Shown here piece after piece: positions 54,818-64,000 of a stretch of 64,000 nt of DNA. The position numbers and the translations under genes are program-made. The stretch comes from Plasmodium coatneyi (lineage: Eukaryota > Apicomplexa > Aconoidasida > Haemosporida > Plasmodiidae). The stretch's first letter is position 1, and each line of letters starts with the position of its first letter. Under the pieces are notes generated by a model that had not been told where the DNA came from, made no database searches, and saw nothing but the letters and a program-made list of their open reading frames with translations. The stretch lies in contig NC_033567.1 in NCBI RefSeq assembly GCF_001680005.1, forward strand, positions 3,100,001 through 3,164,000, read 5' to 3'.

Positions 54818-55792
54818 TTAACTCTTCAACTTCTTCGACGCGGCGTTCTTCTTTTTATTCTCCTCGAGGCGCTTGCTAATTTCGTTTAACTCTTCCTCCG
54901 TGGGCGGCTTGACCTTTCTCTTCTTGGGGTTCTTTTTCTGGTATTCCTTCTCAATGTTGGAAAGCAGGTTGTTTATTTTTATCGTCCTTTTCGCTTCATT
55001 ATTTCGAATGGCCAAAACTAAGTCGTCCAGGGGGGGGACAGAATTTTTTCTTTTTTTATTCACTCGTGAATCCTTCTTCTTCAAGTTGGCATACTTTTTA
55101 ATAATGTTGTTGATATTTTTTAAAGTCTTATCATAGTCAGGCGTTTTTTTAATTTCCTTGGATTTGAATAAACTATTGTATATGTCTATGTACCTGGTCA
55201 GGTCAGCTTCTTCACTGAATGGAATGTACTCCAAAATGTGGGTTAAATTTCCATTAAATTTGTTGTAAAATTCGATCAGGTCTTCCTTCTCGTCGGAACT
55301 ATTTTTGTATTTCTTTTCATAGTTTAATATGTCCTCTACTTTAATTCTTTCATGAAATAATTTGGGGTTAAAATAATTTTTAAATTCGCTAAATTCATCA
55401 TCTTCCAGGCCGAACTCATCATAATTCTTCCTCTTTTCGGGGTCCCTCAATATTTCATATGCCTTCTGAATTTGAAGGAACATTTCTTTGCACTTTTCCA
55501 GGGTGAGCGATTCCTCTTTGTCTTGTTTGCTCTTCTGTGAGGCGTCCTCCTCATCACCCTTTACAATTTCGTCTTCCCCCTCGTTTGCCTCCTCATCCAC
55601 TGTTTCCTTCTCAAGTTCGTCCAGCTTTCCGTTCTCTTTCCCTTTGGCATCTGTCTTGCCCTTCCTGGCGGCAAACTTATCCGGGTGGTACATTAGCACA
55701 AGTATTCTGTACGCTTTGGCAATTTCCTTCACGCTGGCATTTTTATCCACCCCCAAAATTTCATAAAGGTCCAATTTTGTATCGCTCTTCAT
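54818..55792 (-). CDS. DNAJC9-like J-domain co-chaperone
   Basis: A single exon of 324 aa. The J domain opens the protein (LYEILGVDKNASVKEIAKAYR) with the HPD triad at residues 36-38 (MYHPDKF). Helix III and the end of the domain (FLQIQKAYEILRDPEKRKNYD) do not follow until residue 105, because an acidic/lysine-rich insertion of about 55 residues (about 42-97) sits in between. Downstream, residues about 140-245 (IEFYNKFNGNLTHILEYIPF, DLTRYIDIYNSLFKSKEI) match the DNAJC9-type region, which in the human protein binds histones H3-H4. The C-terminus is basic (KKNPKKRKVKPP, KKLKS), suggesting nuclear location. DNAJC9 links HSP70 to histone supply, and this is the likely role here by family. It sits head-to-head with the TBC gene over 2.6 kb. 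Confidence 0.88.
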   Translation of the reverse strand: MKSDTKLDLYEILGVDKNASVKEIAKAYRILVLMYHPDKFAARKGKTDAKGKENGKLDELEKETVDEEANEGEDEIVKGDEEDASQKSKQDKEESLTLEKCKEMFLQIQKAYEILRDPEKRKNYDEFGLEDDEFSEFKNYFNPKLFHERIKVEDILNYEKKYKNSSDEKEDLIEFYNKFNGNLTHILEYIPFSEEADLTRYIDIYNSLFKSKEIKKTPDYDKTLKNINNIIKKYANLKKKDSRVNKKRKNSVPPLDDLVLAIRNNEAKRTIKINNLLSNIEKEYQKKNPKKRKVKPPTEEELNEISKRLEENKKKNAASKKLKS

Positions 55793-58431
55793 CTTTGCGT
55801 TGCGGCGATGCCCAATATCAATGCAACCTTTGCTCTTAAAAAAGGGTAACGTGAAAACAAGGTTAGAGAGCTAACTAGCTGAATTACAATGGGGTTAAAA
55901 TGTCATTGGAACGGGGTGATATAACCCTGGAGGTGAACAGAAAAATTGCGAAGAAGGCACATGCGTCGAAATCATCCCATACGCAATGCATAAATTGGCA
56001 TTAAACCATCGACGAAATATTTGCATCCCTATAAGCATACATTCATGCACGCTATTTCACCCTAACAATGTAACCTTATATTTGTAAAACGCACGTGCGT
56101 GGAGTATGCATCGGGATTGTCAACACGACCTGCTTTCCCCCTCGGTTGAAGGAAGAGAAAAAAAAAAAAAAAAATATGCGCGCTCTTGCACCTAGGAAGC
56201 GTTCACAATTTTTTCTACTCGCTCTCCGGTTCAAGCGTAAGGGCCTTCTCGCGTTTAAGCATTCCCGCAAAAGTGCGTGCGTGTATATGTAAAAATGTGT
56301 ACACCTGCGAGAGTGAATACTCCCTCCTGTACCCCTTCCGCTGCGGCGGAAATCCCCTCGTGCCTGTTCAACCATTTCGATGGCCCATGCACCCCCTCCT
56401 TCTCACGCGTATTCGTGCACACTACCGTTTTGAGATTTCCTTTTTCTGTGCAGCGCTGTAACAACTGCAGGGTGTGCTGAAAAGCGGGGAAAGTGTACAC
56501 CGCTTAATTTACTTTAATTTGTAATCCCGCCTGTTCACATGTACATTCGCGCGCTCTCCGTCTCTTTGCGCTCCCGAAAGAGAAATAACAGACTGGTCAC
56601 TTCCTGCCCCCAATTAAAGCGCGGATACATTTTACATATAACAAAATTTGGCGTGAACATTAATTTGATTCATCCAAAAGGGTGTGTGTGTATGTCTCCC
56701 CTGTGTAACTTTTCTGCTACAGATAAGTTGGGAATAATGATCTGGTCATTTCAGTTGGTCATTTGCTTTCAAATTTGCCAGTCTGTTCATTTATTGGGTC
56801 CTTTTTACAGTTCATTTTGTTTTTCTCTTTTTCTTACTTGAAGACCTCACCAAAAATGCTGTTAAAAAAAAAAAAGAAAAACTTCCTGCTTGTTCATAAT
56901 ATTACACCTCGCGATGTAATATAAAAATCTTCCATTTACAACTTGGAAAAATTAAAAGAACGCAAAACACATTTTTGGTAAGGATTGGCATAAAGCCTCA
57001 ACAAGTGCGAAAAGGTCATTTTTACGAACGAGATGCTTTAAATGGTTTTTATTTCAAAATCGGCCCTCAAGGTGACGTTCATGGGAAGCACATGTTACGG
57101 TGGGAAGGAACGTTCTTAGCAGTGGCAGGTGGTACATTTTCTTTCAACGCACGATACGCGTGTTGGCGGGGCTCTGTTGGAAGACGCACAAATGTGTGTA
57201 CACGTTTTGTACTTTCTTCTGCGTCATTTCTTCAAACCCTTATGTGCCCCTTCCCTGCTCGCTTTTACTTTTTTTTCTGAACAGTTCAGGCAATTTTCGC
57301 AAAATTTACCTGACCCATTCAGGCGTTTTTTTTTCCTCATATGGCAAAGCTCCAGAAAACGAATCGGCTTCGTTGAGAACCATACCGTGTCTGAATGTAG
57401 AATAGCTGCACAAAAAGGAGAAACTCTCAACGAGTGCAACAATAAAGGAAAAATCTTCCCCCTTTACCTTCTCCTTAACGCGCGTGAAAACGATACAGCA
57501 GAATAAAGGCCCAGTGCCTTATGCACATATACACACAATGGACAAACATATGAACTGTTTTCCCAATTATGCCAATAGTAACCCTTAATAGAAGCTTGGG
57601 TTGAATGTTCACATTGCTAAATGTTCTCTTCACGTGGTACCCATAATAAACGTTCTTTTCCCCTCCTGGTCATTTGTTGACCGAGCATTTTGAACTGCAC
57701 ATATCTTACGCTTCGCCATTTTTTCGTTAAAAAAAAAAAAAAAAAAAACAGAAAAACAACACAGTGTATTTATGACACAACGGGAAGGAGGAACACTCAC
57801 GGGTGACGTATTTGTAAAAAAAAAAAAAACGAGTTAGACAGTTCTATCCTAGCATTCATTTAAGCTTAAGCCGCAGCGCACATTTGCACTTACCCATTGC
57901 GCATACATTTATGTATACCCCCACATGTACTTATGCACATGGGGGGAAAAAATAAATTGAAAATCGGTTTTGCATAAGGTCAAATTAAAAAAAATATATA
58001 TATATCAACCACTACGTCGCGCATGTATACATAAAGGGCACAAATTTTTTTTTCCCTTAAACTTGGCCTATATGACAAAGAATTAAGCTAACCTTATGAT
58101 GGGATTTTTTGGCCGTCAGTTTAACCTCACCACTTTGTGCCTCTCCTGCGTAGGGGCAAGCGATGTGTACACTTGATGATCATTTTTTGCCTTCTTATCG
58201 CAGCGCGCAAGAGGTAAGAGTAAAGCGGTTTAACGGTTTAGCGGTTGGGCGGCTTACCAGTTAAGCAGCTTCCCCGTTCCACAGCGTAACGCCTGCGGGA
58301 TTAGCACAAACATGACAACCCCCCTCAACCTATACACACGCGTAACTTACACAAGAACTACTTGCCGCGTTTCCCAAAGGCAGTGCCCCAAACAAAAATG
58401 AGCAACGCAACTTAAGTCCATTTCTAAAAAG
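55793..58431. other. Head-to-head intergenic region (DNAJC9-like / TBC)
   Basis: About 2.6 kb containing two divergent promoters. Homopolymers occur at 56158-56174, 57729-57748 and 57818-57830. A tandem 8-bp element lies at 58225-58256 (annotated separately). I reject several 60-125 codon frames here because they have no motif. Confidence 0.55.
58225..58256. repeat. Four-copy 8-bp tandem repeat, GCGGTTTA-like
   Basis: Units GCGGTTTA, ACGGTTTA, GCGGTTGG and GCGGCTTA run head to tail with exact 8-bp spacing, about 180 bp upstream of the TBC gene start. The core GGTTTA recalls, but is not, the Plasmodium telomere unit GGGTT(T/C)A, which has a 7-bp period. Confidence 0.8.
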
Positions 58432-60290
58432 ATGCATAACCATAACTTTCTGGAGGATTCACATGACGTCAAATTTGAGGACTTTTTAAATCATTTTATT
58501 TTTCTTAAAAATGAGAAAAAAATACAAACGGGTAATGACAATGAGGAGGAAAGCGCAGCGACAGTTGAGCTGGTCGAACCTTCGGAAGGGGAGAAGAGGA
58601 TGCCACAGGAAGATGGGCACAATTTCATGCGGTCCATAGCCAATGACATTATAAACAACGAACCTAGTATGGTCCTCTTCAGAAGAATGTATTGGCCCCT
58701 GCTATTAGGAATTTACCATCCTACCAGTCTACACGAATTAACAAAGGAAGTGGAGAAAAAAAGAAATTTGTATAAGCAGGACAAAGACGAATACATCACA
58801 AAGCAGTCTAATTTAAATATTCAAAAGTTGGACCCCCAGATCTTTCACCCCTTATCATCGGATGATAAAAATCCATGGACACTAAAACAGAAGAATCAAG
58901 AATTAAATGAAGAAATAAAACAAGACATTTTAAGAACACACTCAGAGAAAAATCTTTTTCAAAAAGAGGCAGTAAGAGACACACTATGTAAAATTCTCTT
59001 CCTCTGGGCAAAGAAAAATCCATCAGTATCCTATAAACAAGGCATGAACGAATTAGTAGCCATTTTTTTTATTGTAAATTATCGTGAAAAAGTATGCCCC
59101 GATATTCTAAATTTAAAAAGTGATCCATTTTGGAAAGAGTATGTCACCCTGTTTGATAGGGACGAAGTCGAGGCAGACACTTACATACTGTTTGACCACT
59201 TCATGAATATGGGGATGAAATATTTATTCTCTTCCCCCGAAGAAAAAAAAAACCAAGCAACAAAGAATTCTTCCAAAACGGTGCTCCTGCACAAGTGTAC
59301 TTATATATTCCATAAGTTACTAAAAAATATGGATAAATTATTATACAATCATTTGATCTCCCTAAGTATTGAGCCTCAGATTTTTCTTCTCAGGTGGATC
59401 CGTCTCTTCTATTGTAGAGAATTTCCGATTGATGACACCGTCATTTTGTGGGACAACTTCTTCTCAGGTTCGTTTTTTTGACCACCACGCTGTAAGATAC
59501 GTGATCGTCGTGCTAACAAATTTACATGCGCTCTTGCACGCCTCCCCCCTTTCTTCCAGATTGCTACTTAACAAACTGGGAAAATGGTTTCCCCGCCGAA
59601 GTCACAGGGGATACCATAGAAGTTGCCCACATGACATCAAATGTGTTTCCCTTGGTGGACTACTTTGCCATCTCTATGATCCTATTCATCAGATCGTTCT
59701 TGCTGGAAAATGACGAGAATTATTGCCTGAAGAGGCTTTTTAAATACCCGCCCGTTGAAAACATAAGGATATTAATCGATTTATCTTTTAAAATTAAAGC
59801 GAGAAGTGAAAAGAAGGAGAAGAGTGCAAAAAGGGATGACTTACCAGTTTCCAACAGCGTCGGCGTGGACGGCGGTTCGAATGTGGGTGGCTGTCTTGGT
59901 TCCTTTCAGGCTAAAAACGGGGCCAAAGACGGTGCAGTAAATTTGGCAAGAACCACCGGCAACAACAGCATAGTGAGTGATCACATGGAACGAAATAGAT
60001 ATAAGCCAACCGCCAACACATTTATGTTAAATAAAGAAACCAAAGTTTTAAACACCCCCGCGACGTTATCTCGTATTAACAGTAAGCTAAACACTGTCAT
60101 TGACAGCTTAAATAATTTATCCTCCACCGTTGGGAATGAAAAGCACCGAATAGAGCTCCAGCAAAATGTATTTCGTCTGAGTGAAATATTCCGAGAATTG
60201 AAAAGCATGGAACATAATTGTGCAGAGTCCATACCGGAGGATTTGGAGATGAACTGGAAAAAGGAGACTCCCCCGATTTACTTCGGTTGA
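58432..60290 (+). CDS. TBC-domain Rab GTPase-activating protein, TBC1D5-like
   Basis: Two exons encode 588 aa: 58432-59467 and 59560-60290. The intron 59468-59559 uses GTTCGT and TTCCAG, and the split Asp codon restores NFFSDCYLTNW. The TBC domain begins near residue 75 (FRRMYWPLLLGI). The arginine finger is R168 in IKQDILRTHSEK, and the glutamine finger is Q203 in VSYKQGMNELVA. The later part (IEPQIFLLRWIRLFYCREFP, ILWDNFF) is the conserved end of TBC domains. The long spacer between the first helix and the IKQD motif, and the YKQGMNEL context, are most like TBC1D5, a Rab7 GAP that works with retromer at endosomes. The C-terminal 200 residues are low-complexity plus a predicted coiled coil (INSKLNTVIDSLNNLSST). 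Both catalytic fingers are present, so it should be active. The Rab target is inferred only from the family. Confidence 0.92.
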
Positions 60291-61445
60291 CCAGTGCAGC
60301 ATGTGCCAATCGTATTAATGTGTGTCGGGCGGTAGGTGATGGTGCTGCTCCCTTTTTTTGTCTCACCGTTTGGTTTGTGCGCAGGTGCAATTGTATGGGT
60401 GTGTTTGTACGCATGTCTGCACATGTGTATATACGTGTATCACCCTGTCCTTATAATTCACCAATTACACCCCATTCGTGCGCTAGTAACAGGTATTTAT
60501 TCCCCATCGCATTCATTTTGAAAATAATTCGTTCAGAAATTGGGAGTTCTACATAGACGTTTCCGTAAGACGTACATTTGCCCTTTTTTTTTCTTTTTTC
60601 CCCCCCCTTCATCTCTAACGTTGTAATTTGATAACATTACACTTGTTTTACGTTTTGCAATTTTAAAAGTGTAAAAAGATTAATTGTTGCCTATTAATGG
60701 GATGGGAGAGCTACTTTGCAATCGCGCATTTCCTTCTGAAAACGTCCCTTTTTTTTGCGAAATTCTGTCCAAGAAGTGGAGGGAAACGCATATTACAGGG
60801 TAAAGACCACAACAGGATTTATAACATGGCCCAATGCGGAGAAAAAAAATGCTTTGAAGGACAAGCGCATTCGCCGTTCCCACAATGCATACAATAATGG
60901 AAAAGGCCTAAAACGCATTTCAAAATTGGAGGGTTGTTTTGCATTACACAGCACGGAAACTGCAACAACTGCTGCAACTGTTTGTGTAACTATCCTCATA
61001 TGTTAGCACAGCCAAGCAGCTAGCTAGCTAGCTACCTGTTCTTTTTTTTTTTTTTTTTAGACAATTTTTGGCTATAATTACCTGACCCTGTCATAAAAAA
61101 AAAAAAATATAAAAACATTCATAAACGTGGTAAACGCGTGAAATGGTGGTAAGAACGAACTGATGCCAGACATCCTCCGTATCATATTACCGTGATTGGT
61201 TCCTTTTCCAAAGCGCCGATGTCCTACTAGTTTTTCGTCACATCATTCGCTCTACGAACTTAATGTGGATAGCGCTAAACAGTGAATTACGTTTTGTTCT
61301 AATGTAGGCAGCGGTCTCCACTTTTACGCGAAACAAATGGGTCACATTGCTGACAAATCTCTTGTGAGACACCACCTACGGCTCATATTCGCACGTAACT
61401 TTGTAAACTTCCTCAAAATGTGACCTTTGAAAATGCACGGAAAAG
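60291..61445. other. Intergenic region between the TBC gene and the small membrane protein gene
   Basis: About 1.15 kb. It contains a (GCTA)n palindromic run at 61018-61034 followed by a long T-tract ending in AG (61041-61060). That arrangement resembles a polypyrimidine tract and acceptor and might mark a 5' UTR intron of the next gene. No coding region is supported. Confidence 0.5.
61018..61034. repeat. (AGCT)n tetranucleotide run
   Basis: Four consecutive AGCT units make a self-complementary 17-nt tract in the upstream region of the small membrane protein gene. Confidence 0.85.
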
Positions 61446-61952
61446 ATGGCGATACATTTACCTTTCCAAAGTTCGACCACGGATGACATGTCTCTTCAAA
61501 AATATAAATCTTTAATTGTGCATATATCATTCCTGTTGAGCATAATAACAATGTGCGTTTCGCTGGCGTTAGTAATTGTGGCTAGTTTCCTTTCAAGAGA
61601 TGAAGGCTCCACGTATGTAGACTTAAACATAAATGAGGGGGACGGCACAGGGCCCAGTACTTACGTGTACGTACGAAATGATTCACCCTCCCTTGCGTTG
61701 CAGCTAGAGGCGAAGAAAAGCTCCATCTCCGTAGACGTTTCCATGCGGGAAAATGAAGGGGAAGAACGCGAAGAAGGTGCAGTAAACGAAGCAAGGGAAA
61801 TTAACAACTCAAGTGGTCAGACGATGCAAGATGGGGAAGAATTGGTTGTCTTTGATGGAGACCCCCACTCACTGCCAAAAGGAAACTCAAAAGGGGATGA
61901 ATTAAATCTTACTGGGAAGCAAAATAAAGTCATACGCATAGTGATGAACTGA
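61446..61952 (+). CDS. Small single-pass membrane protein, 168 aa, function unknown
   Basis: Open from an ATG (AAAAGATGGC) to TGA. Residues 22-49 (SLIVHISFLLSIITMCVSLA and on) form one strong membrane segment. It is preceded by a short polar N-terminus and followed by about 115 residues rich in Glu, Ser, Asn and Gly, with a beta-prone start (STYVDLNINEG, STYVYVRND). A signal-anchor topology with the acidic C-terminal tail on the non-cytosolic side is possible but not shown. Composition and codon use look like real coding sequence. I do not recognise the family. It is convergent with the dihydroorotase gene, with only 360 bp between stops. Confidence 0.65.
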   Translation: MAIHLPFQSSTTDDMSLQKYKSLIVHISFLLSIITMCVSLALVIVASFLSRDEGSTYVDLNINEGDGTGPSTYVYVRNDSPSLALQLEAKKSSISVDVSMRENEGEEREEGAVNEAREINNSSGQTMQDGEELVVFDGDPHSLPKGNSKGDELNLTGKQNKVIRIVMN

Positions 61953-62311
61953 AATGGTGCCAAAAAAGCAAATTAATTTAATTTTCCAAAATATGCAAAA
62001 TTTGTCTTCATTTTGAAACGCCCCCCCTGCTCTGTGGCTGCGTCCTCAGTTTTGCTATGTGCACATAAAAAAAGCATTCGCACGGAGAAAACACTGCATG
62101 TAACAATTTGGAAGATCCATCAGAACTTAGGAGCAACTCCCCTCTTCAGGCAAAAGGAGAGAATTACTACCCCGCGTTCATTCCGAATAAATGGCATAAC
62201 AAAATTGATCTGATGAGTGTGTGTGTGTAGGAGGGGGTATGTGTAAGGAGTGGCCTGACTGACCTTCTGACTCCCCCCCAGATAAACGTCTTCTCAAGCA
62301 AAAAAGGGAAG
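61953..62311. other. Short convergent intergenic region
   Basis: The 3' UTRs of the small membrane protein gene and dihydroorotase meet here. A (TG)n run lies at 62216-62228. Nothing else stands out. Confidence 0.55.
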
Positions 62312-63403
62312 TCACACATCTGCACCTGCACCCACGAGCGACGCTGTGAAATCAATTGTTTGCCCAGCCAAAAAGGGGACGACCCCAAAATATTCATCAG
62401 GAATTTTGAATCCCTTCTTTTGTATACAAAGAGAAAGTGGCTGTTCATTTGTGCCTGTTTTTTTCTCCTTTAAATTTAAAAAATTTGCAGCATTTTTACA
62501 GGCAAAATTTTCTACCTTGTCCAATGAATTAATTTTGTTAAAAATGTGAGAAACATACGACATGAGGAATGGCTGTGTGTATATTCCAGGCTTATAGTGG
62601 GGATCATTTTTTTGTTCTTTATAATGGGGTGCAGAATCGGATCCAAGGAAAATCCTGGGGAACCCTTCCTGTATAATTTTACACAAGGCTACCTTATCAT
62701 CAACCGTTTTGGGCAAAGGCTTGCAATAATTATATACATTTTTTATATACTTTTCTATGGCTACCACGTCAGGAGCGTAATCATAGGTCTGCGTGTCTAC
62801 AACATCGTCTATGGTTAGCTGCAAGTGGTGAGGAGTAACTGAACCCGCGACGTTCGGGTAGGTTCTAACCAGGTTTATCATATCTACCGTAGAAATATGC
62901 TCTAGGACAATTTTCAAATGGGGAAAGTGGACAGCCAAGTCATGTATATGTTGTACGTAACTCCTTTCTGCATAAAGTGGATTCACGTTTGGTTCTTCAC
63001 AATGTATGTGTAAACTTTTGTTTAGCTTTTCAAGTGTATGGAAAATTTCATAAAATGTTTCTAACGTTGTAACTCCATGATTAGAATTGGTTGTTACATT
63101 ACTGGGGTATATTTTAACTCCTTGCAAATTGCATTCTTCGTGGTTTCTGAGGATGTCATTTGAATCTGTTTTTTTGTTCAAGTATAACGTCATTAGGTAG
63201 TCCACGCTGGGGTCTTGCTTGATTAGCTCGTTTCTATATTTTTTGGCTTCTTCACAGGTGCTTACAATTGGTGTGGTGTTGGGCATAACGAGCACGCGGT
63301 CACACCCCCCCTTCTTCACTGCCCCAACGGTGAAACTCAGCATGTCACCCTGCCGCAGGTGGCAGTGCATGTCGTCTCCCAGGGGGATATACAACGGTTC
63401 CAT
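62312..63403 (-). CDS. DHO: Dihydroorotase (de novo pyrimidine synthesis), PyrC-type
   Basis: A single exon of 363 aa that converts N-carbamoyl-L-aspartate to L-dihydroorotate, the third step of de novo pyrimidine synthesis, in the cytosol. The two-metal amidohydrolase site is complete: H13 and H15 in DDMHCHLR, the carboxylatable lysine K97 in GVKIYPSN, H134 in LHIHCE, H169 in VLEHIST, and the catalytic aspartate D256 in FLGSDSAPH. R17 and the NATTNSNHG-like loop (VTTNSNHG, 103-110) would bind the substrate carboxylates. The length and order match bacterial-type class II PyrC enzymes (about 350 aa). They do not match the trifunctional animal CAD protein. Malaria parasites cannot salvage pyrimidines, so this enzyme is expected to be essential. 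The ATG at 63403 directly precedes the first conserved strand (MEPLYIPLGDD). Confidence 0.97.
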   Translation of the reverse strand: MEPLYIPLGDDMHCHLRQGDMLSFTVGAVKKGGCDRVLVMPNTTPIVSTCEEAKKYRNELIKQDPSVDYLMTLYLNKKTDSNDILRNHEECNLQGVKIYPSNVTTNSNHGVTTLETFYEIFHTLEKLNKSLHIHCEEPNVNPLYAERSYVQHIHDLAVHFPHLKIVLEHISTVDMINLVRTYPNVAGSVTPHHLQLTIDDVVDTQTYDYAPDVVAIEKYIKNVYNYCKPLPKTVDDKVALCKIIQEGFPRIFLGSDSAPHYKEQKNDPHYKPGIYTQPFLMSYVSHIFNKINSLDKVENFACKNAANFLNLKEKKTGTNEQPLSLCIQKKGFKIPDEYFGVVPFLAGQTIDFTASLVGAGADV

Positions 63404-64000
63404 TTTGGCGGGCAGATGGGGGTCCTTTCTAGGGCGCTAATTCAAGTCACTGCTGCGGTAATGCAACATTATTCCTTCCCAAGCGCATATGTACCTTGGG
63501 ACAAACACACCCTCTCGTAACGCGGAACGAATCAGTTCCAGCTTCTGCAATGGTTCGACACGCAATTGTTACAAGTCAGAAATAAAAACTCAGAACAGGC
63601 CTCCAAACGTGTAGTTGCTTCTTTGCGGCGCTAGGAAAGTGTAACGAACGGTAATTATAACTTCTTCCCCCCCCCCCGCACATATGAGCAATAATTGCGG
63701 GGGCTGCTTCCCCGTTAGCTTAATGCACAAGCAGGTTCTCTTCTCAAAATGGAAAGCAGGGGCTGGATTCGCGATGCCAATATGTACGGAGATGTGCAAA
63801 AGGATAAATCTCCTTCTCTCCTTTGTTCGCCACCAGGTGGGTGCACTCTTTCCTTCAGCCAAATCCCCACGTGGAGATCCGACCCGCTTTACCTCACGCA
63901 CAAAGAAAGGTAAAATCACTCCGTATAGGAAAGAATAATTAAAATTGCACAACGGGTGTATAAATAAAGGGAGAAAGAAATAAAGGCGTATAGCTGTTCT
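63404..64000. other. Region upstream of dihydroorotase, to window end
   Basis: It should hold the dihydroorotase promoter. A 13-nt C-run lies at about 63666-63678. An ATG-started 84-codon frame (63684-63938) has no recognisable motif, so I do not call it, though it could belong to an exon of a gene lying beyond 64000. Confidence 0.5.

Noticed and set aside
63590..63952. Frames on both strands upstream of dihydroorotase
   Set aside because: They overlap each other, cross a poly(C) tract and show no motif. They lie where the dihydroorotase promoter is expected.

Overview
This window looks like a chromosome-internal stretch of a Plasmodium nuclear genome. The evidence is widely spaced genes with short GT-AG introns, AT-rich intergenic DNA full of A/T homopolymers, asparagine- and lysine-rich low-complexity inserts inside conserved proteins, and family members typical of malaria parasites. 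Coding sequence is moderately GC-balanced rather than extremely AT-rich, which suggests the P. vivax / P. knowlesi / P. cynomolgi group rather than P. falciparum. That placement is an inference. I see no tRNA, rRNA, transposon, CRISPR array, subtelomeric multigene family or recent transfer.

I support sixteen protein genes. From left to right: a TOG-domain XMAP215/CKAP5-like microtubule protein (-, cut by the window start); a very large SET2/SETvs-type histone methyltransferase (-, four exons, PHD fingers + AWS + SET + post-SET); a GDA1/CD39 apyrase (-, four exons); a secreted cysteine-rich protein (+); an SFT2-family Golgi membrane protein (-, four exons); an RBM39/CAPER-like splicing factor (-, two exons); a NUFIP1-type zinc-finger protein (-); an Mcm10-like replication factor (+); a small hypothetical (+); an Asn-rich protein with FG motifs (+); an F-box/leucine-rich-repeat-like protein (-); a six-exon gene whose C-terminus is a CKK domain of the CAMSAP/Patronin type (-); a DNAJC9-like J protein (-); a TBC1D5-like Rab GAP (+, two exons); a small single-pass membrane protein (+); and dihydroorotase (-).

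The genes form no operon-like pathway. Themes do recur: nuclear and chromatin functions (SETvs, Mcm10, RBM39, NUFIP1, a possible nucleoporin, DNAJC9), microtubules (TOG and CKK proteins) and membrane traffic (SFT2, TBC, apyrase). Intergenic distances range from about 0.4 to 3.7 kb. Three gene pairs are head-to-head: apyrase/cysteine-rich protein, NUFIP1/Mcm10 and DNAJC9/TBC.

The item I would look at first is the CKK gene, because the microtubule-binding domain is split across the last three exons, one of which is only 147 bp. Two intergenic spots (about 14,370-14,421 and 37,847-37,945) fold into convincing stems by eye and may be non-coding RNAs. Exon junctions were worked out by hand from splice signals and reading-frame continuity, not from transcripts.
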